64,000 nucleotides of DNA from Trileptium ribeirensis (lineage: Eukaryota; Nematoda; Enoplea; Enoplida; Thoracostomopsidae), in assembly GCA_030248225.1 (NCBI GenBank), contig JASANE010012243.1, positions 31,079 to 95,078 of the forward strand. Direction: 5' to 3'. The position numbers and the translations under genes were made by a program. Every line of letters starts with the position of its first letter. Position 1 is the stretch's first letter. Under the pieces are notes generated by a model. That model searched no databases. It was not told the DNA's origin and saw nothing but the letters and a program-made list of their open reading frames with translations. Shown piece after piece: positions 57,201-64,000 of the stretch.

Positions 57201-60200
57201 AATATCAGGTGCACACTCTGACATGATAGGCTTTCAAACAAAAAAGTTTTTTAAAATCGGTTCAGTGGTTCTTGAGATCCGTCGGATCGAACGAACGGAC
57301 ATCGACCTTTTTACTCCCAGACAGAAAATAAAAACGATTCGCTCGGCTTCGCCTCGCTCTGCTCAATAAATGAAGAAGACAGTCTGCATTTTGGAAATGG
57401 GTTCGTTAACCGTAAAATCTTTAAAACACATGAAAAGCTACAGCATATTCAAGTTGGACTTTATAACAAAACTATCGTATTCATCGCTTGATAACCGCAC
57501 AGGCACTTCTTTGAAGCACAAACGCGGAATAGCATGCCGAAATGTGAAAAATCGATATTATTAGTGGAAACGATTTGACAAACAATATTAGGGACTACAT
57601 CGGCGCAGGCAGTAGTCTCACGAAAATGTTATGTTAAGCAAAGTTGTAGATCTGGATGAGTAGAAGGTTGTGTTCTTCAATGAGATATATACCTCTATGA
57701 AAGTATGGGCTACAAATACCATGTATCAGCATGATCAGATTCGATAATGAACTCAAAAAAACCAATTTTGGCCTTTTGAACCGGAAAATGGGGTCGGAGC
57801 TGTACTACTGAGTGCGTTGTGATCATTTCAGCTATCGTGTAAAAAATTATCTACATCCAACCACCTTAAAATGAATTATGGATGAGCTGAAAAAATCATT
57901 ATTTTCCTACCAGCCGTGTTTGTCCGCACGTCTCGCACGTATCAACAACGATATGAAATGATTAAACTAATTAAATATGACCTCCACGACACTATGTAAT
58001 CATTAAACTAGCTACATACAAACTGCGTTCCATGTACCTGTAAATTTAGGATGTCCCCACCAACCATCTTATTTTATAACAATGTGCGAATAAGCTTAAT
58101 CTACGGCGACTGACCATCTTTTTCTGAAACACCCGATTTGGGATCCACTTCCATTGTTATAGAACAAGTAAGAAAAATATTCGATTCCCTGCAAAACCAG
58201 AAGCAGTGATTTGAAATCAGCTAATGACTGTTCCATTACTATTTTAGTTAGGATTTGTCTCTCTTTGCGAACAAATTATACATAAAAGCGACTGAATTTA
58301 CAAAAGGGTCCTACCGTTTGTCATTGGAACTTATTATACTCAAAAGCTAGTCCAGAAATTACACAATGAACACAATTTTGGAGGTTTTCATTTTCCAGAA
58401 AGTGGTCCTGTAATCCATATCAATTTTCTGTTTGGATTAATGTCTGCTCGCAAATAAATTTAATATAACAATGAGGTCATAAGCAAGCAAGTCTTGCACA
58501 GATACGGCCAAAATATTCCAAAATAATCGACCGATTTCCATTAAACGAATTTTCGATCCATTCCGATTTTAGATCAATTAAATAAATTTCAAATTAGTAA
58601 CATTTCGATAAAACGAAATTTCGATCAATCGCGAATTCGATTGCACGCATTTTTGACCGGGAACGTAGTTTAGCTCCTAGGGATCGCAAACGGGAGTTCA
58701 ACAATTCAAATTCTACAAATTTGTTCGCAAAAATTCAGTAATTTACGTTGAATTTTTGCAAACAGAAGATGTCTTTACCTAAAACGCATAGCAGTGTGTT
58801 CGAGAACAGTTGCACACCAAATTTTGATTTCCTAAGTAGCGATCCGTTACACGTCTCATAAATAGGGTGGTTTGGTGAGACAAAATAGTGTAGTTTGGTG
58901 AGGTCATCTTATTTTTACTCGCGCACAATGTTTATAGTAAATATTTCTAAACACCTAGCCTTTCCTGTACCGCTCTGAACGTAGTGTTACACAAAATCAA
59001 AAATATTTTAATACTGGCCCAGTAAAGCATCTGGAAATAGACAGCTAACCGTGTTACGAATCTGATATTTGACGAAGCTTACCGGCTAGCACTATAAACC
59101 GGCACTAAATTTAACGGCCAACTAACGCTGAAAGGTTAAATTTGCCATTTGCAAACCTTGAGTTCGTTGAGCAATGCCTTCTCTTCATCAGCTTTAGCTT
59201 TGACTTGCTTAAGCTTCATTGTATCAACCATATCGAGAAACTTCACTTCTTCGTCGTCAAGACCTCGAACCATGTTTTCTAAATTACAAACAGATATTCT
59301 ACTGTTTAATGTAAGAAATCAACGCATACAACTCAGAACCAGTAAATGTGAAGCGAAATTATCATTCAAACGAAGCTAAAGTTTAAATTACACAGGGCCT
59401 GGAAAAGTACAATACATGGCAATATACAGTATCAAATTTATTAACACGTAATACCGACCTGTTATATCAGGAAAGACGCCAAATATAATTTCGTTATACT
59501 TTAGCTTTATCCGTTAGTGGCATAACTGTCACTAAGATTTGACTAAAATAAGCTTAAGTTCGTCGTTATGCATTACCCAATTTGCTAATCCTATCGGTGG
59601 CTACGACACGAAATATCGTGGAGTACCTAACATCTTACAGATATGCGGTAAACGCGAAAAAGCACGTAGAACCCTTGTGTGAAATCAGCAATTCTTAAAT
59701 CGTACCTTAAATCGTAATTCAAAAACAAAAAGCGAAACTGTGTTACAATTCTGATGTTCGAAGCAGAAAATAAACTAGTGTGAACATAGCAAGTTAAACA
59801 TAATATAGCTACAAATTTTCATGGAATTTGTCTTATAACAAGGTCACGAACACAAAGATACAGCGAAATCGCTAAATCCATACCGAAATATGTCAAAAAA
59901 CAAGATTTCGAGAGGAACACATAAATTTTTGAAGGACATCTCAAGTTTTTTCTGCGGCTTTCTTTACACTGCGTCCTATTTGATTTCTGTTACTACTGCA
60001 TCCAATCCGACTGGACCAAATTCTATACAAACCGTATACTTGCATATGTATTCTTCCACACCACATCCAACCAATTCCGTCTGAAAGAATTGTGCATGCT
60101 GTTTCGGTTTGGATACATTGTGAAAATCTATATAAAATACACATGCAAATCGGAAGCAATGTGAGCACGGCCTAAGCGTGGGAGACGATTCCTGCAGATC

Positions 60201-61770
60201 GCCAATTAATTTATAGGAGCCAATGATATGATAAGGAAGATGACATCCTTAAGATTAAACACTTTTAGACTAAAGGTATGCCGTCGTGCGTTTCGTGCTG
60301 TGACCCTGTATTCCGCGACATTGACAAAGCGCATTCGTATCCATGCATTCTGTAGGGAAGACTGCGAAAATGTTTCACTACATTTGTTGATGGAACGGGG
60401 GCGAAATGTTTCCATGTTATAAAAAGAACATTTCCCCGCCCACGAAATACATTGGGACAAATTATGTCCCCTTCACGAAATGCAGAATCTGGATATAAAT
60501 ATCTCATATAAAATGTAGGTGGATAACTATTTCTTCTACGGAACATATTTGGGACAATAATGTCTCTTTGCGCAATCGAGGGAAACACTTATTTCACGAA
60601 GTATCAAAGGCACAACATGAAAAACAAGGCAACATACCTTTACGTTAAAGTACTTAAATATTATGCACTTTTAGTACGATGAATAACTGTTTGCACCAAT
60701 AAATAACAGTACGATTGAAATTTCGATCAATTTCGTTCGAGTTCTACTCTGTTGGAATCTAATGTTAAACATAGCAAGTAGTTGCAGTCGTGATAATATG
60801 ATGTTCCATTGTTGCATATATTATGTTAATATTACTGGAACATTTTATTGCTTGTAAATGTCAAAATACTCCGCAGTTCATATAAAGGGTGACAAAACTA
60901 TATCGAAAAATTATAAAATTCCTTACTGAAGTTACAATTTCGACGGTTGTTTTATTATCATATAGACATGTTTTTGCTGCGGTTCCAAAGCTAAGTAGTG
61001 TGTTAGCGATTTCGTTAAAAACAGGATTCTAAAAATTTTTAGATTTTGAAGTACTCCGGCTCGAACATGCATCTAATTCATTCCCTTGGCAAATCCAGCA
61101 ACGCAATCTTCACGCCTAGCTACAGTTGCATTACAGTTACAGCTATAATTTACCGTTATACTAGTGGCTACAAATTACAATGCAGACATAAGCAGAAATT
61201 CGTTTGTTTGGACAGACGTCGTCGCAAACTTCAGCTAGGAGATAGCCAAAAATAGTAAAAGACACAACTAAGTGAATATATCTTTGCGGCGAAATAGCAA
61301 AATGGATTATGTTTCTCTTACATAAGTCGGTGGGTTTGGTACAAATTTGCGTTTTTTTTCACCGACTTTAATGCACCAATGGTACTTGGGAATACCTCGG
61401 AACAGCAGCAAACACGACTATATTATCATCCTAAAACAACAGTCGAATTATTAACTTTAGAAAAGATGTTTATAATTTATATATAATTATGTCACGTTGT
61501 TATATCAACTGCGGAGTATTTTGACATGGGAAAGCAATAAAATTGAAAGGGAGAGCGTAAAATTTTGTCAGGGGTGCGAATTGTGGACGCCCGTTTTTCT
61601 ATGTGTATCCAGCTTCCTCGTTTGGAGAAGCTACTTGGTTTGTCGTTTGAACCAAACATATAAGTATATACTTAAGCGATGGGCTTCTTCGTATTCCGCT
61701 TCTTTTTTCTCTTTTTGCTCGAGCAACCGTTGAAACAGTGGGCGATTATCAGAAACCTCTTCGGGAACTT
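54069..61770 (-). CDS. PSME3IP1: PSME3IP1 (FAM192A/NIP30) homologue, partial gene
   Basis: Nuclear protein family that binds the proteasome activator PA28-gamma (known from the mammalian protein). Recognised exons: 61770-61672, 59278-59157 and 54248-54069. The first two join in phase across the highly conserved family signature: ..VPEEV.., a coiled, charged EQKEKKEAEYEE stretch, then NMVRGLDDEEVKFLD (family: KNMVRGLDEDE..FLD). The third holds SKQAKLLGFAVKRK, matching SQAKLLAGAVKHK. An exon between 59157 and 54248 appears to be missing from my model, because phase 0 does not connect to the phase-2 start of the third exon. The conserved N-terminal part is seen only doubtfully (near 62310-62385), and no C-terminal exons were found. 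Whether the gene is intact cannot be decided here. Confidence 0.8.
54529..54681. mobile_element. Mariner-type MITE, 153 bp
   Basis: Third copy, flanked by TA, same length as the 39679 copy. CAGTACCCACCAAAAATAAC at the left, GCCATTTTTGGCGCGTACTG at the right. Confidence 0.9.
54900..56715. other. No recognised gene
   Basis: AT-rich. A palindromic TGGGTCTAGACCCA with nearby repeats of GACCCAAA lies at 55660-55712. It should contain intron sequence, and possibly the missing exon, of the PSME3IP1 homologue. Confidence 0.4.
56720..57935 (-). mobile_element. Tandem-repeat element, minus copy
   Basis: The tail at 57935-57590 on the minus strand, with CAAAGTTGTAGATCTGGATG, GGGGTCGGAGCTGT and CATCCAACCACC on the plus strand. 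Degenerate repeats with CCGAAAAATAT-like and AAACTATCGTATTCA anchors at 56740-57540. An unrelated insertion around 57000-57360 ends in AAATCGGTTCAGTGGTTCTTGAG and CGCTCGGCTTCGCCTCGCTC. Confidence 0.6.
57940..59150. other. Intron sequence with a decayed MITE core
   Basis: 58510-58660 resembles the AT-rich interior of the 19748 MITE (CGATCCATTCCGATTTTAG, ACGAAATTTCGATCAATCGCG). A short direct repeat GTTTGGTGAG lies at 58868-58900. No exon found. Confidence 0.4.
59157..59278 (-). CDS. PSME3IP1: PSME3IP1 exon with NMVRGLDDEE signature
   Basis: 122 bases. The acceptor is TGTAATTTAG. Forty codons beginning NMVRGLDDEEVKFLDMVDTM, then a Lys/Ala/Glu-rich helix ending NELK. The donor would be AAG|GTTTGC, which is weak; read through, the frame stops six codons later. 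The family match (ELKEYR) supports splicing after ELK. Confidence 0.9.
59280..61670. other. Intron of the PSME3IP1 homologue
   Basis: Mostly AT-rich. At 60424-60575 two phrases repeat about 100 bases apart (CATTGGGACAAATTATGTCC and ATTTGGGACAATAATGTCTC); read on the minus strand they give similar peptides (DIICPNVFRGRGN, DIIVPNMFRRRNS). Origin unknown. Confidence 0.4.
61672..61770 (-). CDS. PSME3IP1: PSME3IP1 exon, charged N-terminal half
   Basis: 99 bases with split codons at both ends. The acceptor is TTTGTTTCAG and the donor TTAA|GTATAT. It encodes VPEEVSDNRPLFQRLLEQ followed by a Lys/Glu-rich coiled stretch ending EEAHRL. Human FAM192A has PEEVYDPRSLYERLQEQK and EEQFKFK at the same place. 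Its last base completes the Lys codon in front of NMVRGL in the next exon. Confidence 0.9.
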   Translation of the reverse strand, partial: KFPKRFLIIAHCFNGCSSKKRKKKRNTKKPIA

Positions 61771-61962
61771 CTGAAACAAAAACAACACTACTCAAAAGAA
61801 GTGATCAATTTTACTAACAGTACTCATTTCTTCAAGTGATAAGTACAGTTATCACAAATGTATGGCAGTTACATTATTATACATACATTTGCATTATGTA
61901 TACTATGCAAATATATTACACATATGATTATTATACATGCATTTGCAGAAACCATTATTATT

Positions 61963-62250
61963 ATCACACGCAGTATGCATTATTATTATCACACGTAGTA
62001 TGCATTATTATTATCACACGCAGTATGCATTATTATTATCACACGCAGTATGCATTATTATTATCACACGCAGTATGCATTATTATTATCACACGCAGTA
62101 TGCATTATTATTATCACACGCAGTATGCATTATTATTATCACACGCAGTATGCATTATTATTATCACACGCAGTATGCATTATTATTATTATCACATGCA
62201 GTATGCATTATTATCACACGCAGTATGCATTATTATTATTATCACACTTT
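61963..62250. repeat. 24-base minisatellite, about 12 copies
   Basis: The unit is TATTATTATCACACGCAGTATGCA with few changes; the last copies gain or lose a TTA. All three plus frames stay partly open because 24 is a multiple of 3. Lies just upstream of the first firm PSME3IP1 exon. Confidence 0.97.
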
Positions 62251-62309
62251 TAAATCATGCCCTAGCGATTTATTGCATTTACCCATGAACTTAGGATATC
62301 AACTGTGGC

Positions 62310-62385
62310 GACCACCGACTTGCCCAAAATTTACATTCTCCCAACCTTCCCCGCATTCTCGAAGGTTTTGCCTTGAGGAAAGATT
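62310..62385 (-). CDS. Possible first exon of PSME3IP1 (weak)
   Basis: An ATG at 62390-62388 or just downstream opens a frame with NLRECGEGWENV, which resembles the family's RRKRRQEEWEKV in spacing from PEEV. A donor GTCG|GTGGTC would leave phase 1, as the 61770 exon needs. Identity is low and the donor poor; it may instead be unrelated sequence or a decayed exon. The gap to the next exon is filled by a 24-base minisatellite. Confidence 0.25.
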
Positions 62386-62807
62386 CATGTCGTCGTCCAG
62401 CACGACAAGCAAATAACGGCACGTTCACACAGCACCGTTTAGCGCTACAGGAACTTTGAATTATAGAATACATGGACCTAAGATGTTGCATGACGCACTG
62501 AAGAGCAGTAGTCATGGCTTTATATGACAGAAAAATATCCACATTACTTTCTCCACTCCTGTACTGTTTAGTTAAACCGGATGGTAGCAGAGCTGGTCCA
62601 CCATTCGGTTGGTCTACCATTTAGGCTAACTTTTTAATGATTGTACCACGTAAGGTATCACGGCAGGGTAGCATACTTCTAACCTAAAACGCTAATATAT
62701 GGCATATTAAAATAAATCCCTCTCTTTACATACATACTCCCCGTATAGTAGACATCTCAGCATATTTAGGAATTTGGCAAAAAATATTGCAATACGTAGT
62801 CGAGTGG

Positions 62808-63363
62808 TGTATCCGGGGGTCGGAGCGTAGGTAAGCTCAAGGACTCGAGCACAAAGTAAAGAGATTTATTTAAAAACAAGTAGACGGAAATGCACAATCT
62901 GCACAATCAGTACTCTCTGTACACTGAATACACTAATTACCGTTGCTGGACAGCAGTATACCCGAACACACGCACAGCTACAACATTCGACAAACATAGA
63001 AACAAATTGAACTTTCTAGAATGTTCTTCAGTCAATGTTGTAAACAACGTCAGCATGGGAGTTTTCGAGAACAGTTTTCGTAAAATAATCTGTAAACGTC
63101 TTCTCCATGACATCGAGCAATATCGAGAAAACGTAATGTAACATCGAAAAACCGGCTCAAGTAACCTTGCAGGGCGGAAATAAAATGGACGCCATGTCGC
63201 TCTCGATATACTAATCCTAAGATCGCCTTAGCCTAAGCTAAGGTTCTTATATGAGACATACCCAAAGCCTAAGTCGAGGTCTACCGCACCTGGACCCCCG
63301 GTCTAAGCTGTTCTTTTACTAACGGTATAACGTACCGCCCGCTCAGGGTTACTTGGGCCGACA
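62808..63363 (-). mobile_element. Probable solo LTR, about 556 bp
   Basis: On the minus strand it starts TGTCGGCCCAAGTAACCC and ends CGACCCCCGGATACA (TG...CA). A TATA-like CATATAAGAACC lies near 63250, and AATAAATCTCTTTACTTTGTG (polyadenylation signal) near 62868, in the right order for an LTR. No clear target duplication is seen, and no internal sequence adjoins, so a solo LTR is the best reading. Confidence 0.6.
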
Positions 63364-63876
63364 AACCTTATTTATGATATTATGTATTTTTACAGGTACT
63401 AAGACGATAATTTTCTGAATCAAAATTCTCCCGCAGCGCACAGGCGGATCCGTAGAGAATGTTACTCTAGCCGAACGCTACTGGTTTATTTTTTAAAAGC
63501 ATATTACGAATATATAACTATGTGCTTTTCCGATAAGGTGTCCTACCCTACTGATGCGTTTTTCATAAAAATAAATTCACTCCCCCCACAGTCTAGTCCA
63601 GTTCCATGATAACCGCTAAATAGTAATTCCAACAGATGTATGGTCAGCTCAATTCACTTTGGATATTTTCGGACATAGACTGAAATACAATGAAAAATCT
63701 AAAAAATATTTCGACGTGTTTTAGGTGAATGTATTTAAAAAAATTTCGTCATACATGCAAAACAAATCCACTGTCACTTGTTACTCGCAATCTGAAAAAA
63801 GAGCGAAGGAGCCTACTCTAATACTACCAACACCAGTAATACAATCACACCACTAATATAAACATATTCAGCTCGT

Positions 63877-64000
63877 ATTCAGTAGCATAAAAGACTAAGC
63901 AAATGAACTCAGAAAGCGTCCAAAAAGGGTCATGTTTCCATATATTGATATATATGTATATATGGGTCATTTCACGAAACCGTGTAATTTTAGTCGGGGG
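63877..64000 (+). mobile_element. 1.53-kb TIR element, left end (cut by window edge)
   Basis: 63964-64000 begins GGGTCATTTCACGAAACC, as in X1. The 87 bases before it (63877-63963, from ATTCAGTAGCATAAAAGAC) are nearly identical to 26952-27042, the sequence in front of X1. Confidence 0.85.

Noticed and set aside
57200..57360. A separate gene near the CpG-containing GCTCGGCTTCGCCTCGCTC
   Set aside because: AAATCGGTTCAGTGGTTCTTGAG and the GC-rich end are typical of retroelement or repeat 3' ends, with no open frame.
61497..61733. Plus-strand frame of 78 codons
   Set aside because: Antisense shadow of the PSME3IP1 exon at 61672-61770.
61937..62416. Open frames of 150 and 159 codons
   Set aside because: Produced by the 24-base minisatellite, whose period is a multiple of three; no start context, splice sites or family.

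Overview
The window is eukaryotic, AT-rich and very repeat-rich, most likely from an invertebrate animal. The evidence is genes split into short exons with canonical GT...AG introns, homologues of animal proteins, decayed LINE and Ty3/Gypsy elements, MITEs and many tandem arrays. Several introns end in a short TTTCAG-type acceptor, which would fit a nematode-like or other compact-acceptor lineage, but the sequence does not fix the phylum. There are no operons, ribosome binding sites or CRISPR arrays.

Three host genes can be supported, all on the minus strand. (1) A 12-exon SLC9B/NHA-type sodium/proton antiporter runs from 36707 down to 14810. All exon phases fit and give a 2103-base coding sequence (700 aa), with an unusual hydrophilic N-terminus of about 207 residues. 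(2) Parts of a PSME3IP1 (FAM192A/NIP30) homologue lie at 61770-54069, with three recognisable exons and a doubtful first exon near 62310-62385. (3) At 4116-1378 there are two exons, joined in phase, of a Ser/Thr/Pro/Asn-rich protein that I do not recognise.

The rest is mostly mobile or repetitive DNA. 2.1-2.5 kb: a MITE. 5.6-6.8 kb: a 5'-truncated LINE on the minus strand, followed by a 464-base tract that almost lacks G on the plus strand. 13.5-14.5, 29.5-30.8, 34.7-35.8 and 56.7-57.9 kb: copies of an element built from 168-178 base tandem repeats; three of them share a tail of about 380 bases. 27.0-28.6 and 49.8-51.3 kb: two equally long (1532 and 1534 bp) terminal-inverted-repeat elements with 4-base target duplications and regularly placed poly-C motifs; a third begins at the right edge. 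46.9-53 kb: a decayed Ty3/Gypsy element (gag, reverse transcriptase, integrase) with a near-perfect 184-base x 4 array in front, interrupted by the second 1.53-kb element. 39.7, 46.0 and 54.5 kb: three copies of a mariner-type MITE carrying GAGCGAGC stretches. 62.8-63.4 kb: a probable solo LTR.

The antiporter introns hold most of the repeats (tandem array, LINE fragment, tandem-repeat elements, 1.53-kb element), so the gene spans 22 kb for 2.1 kb of coding sequence. The most unusual items are the 1.53-kb element family with poly-C punctuation, the G-free tract, and the tandem-repeat element family.
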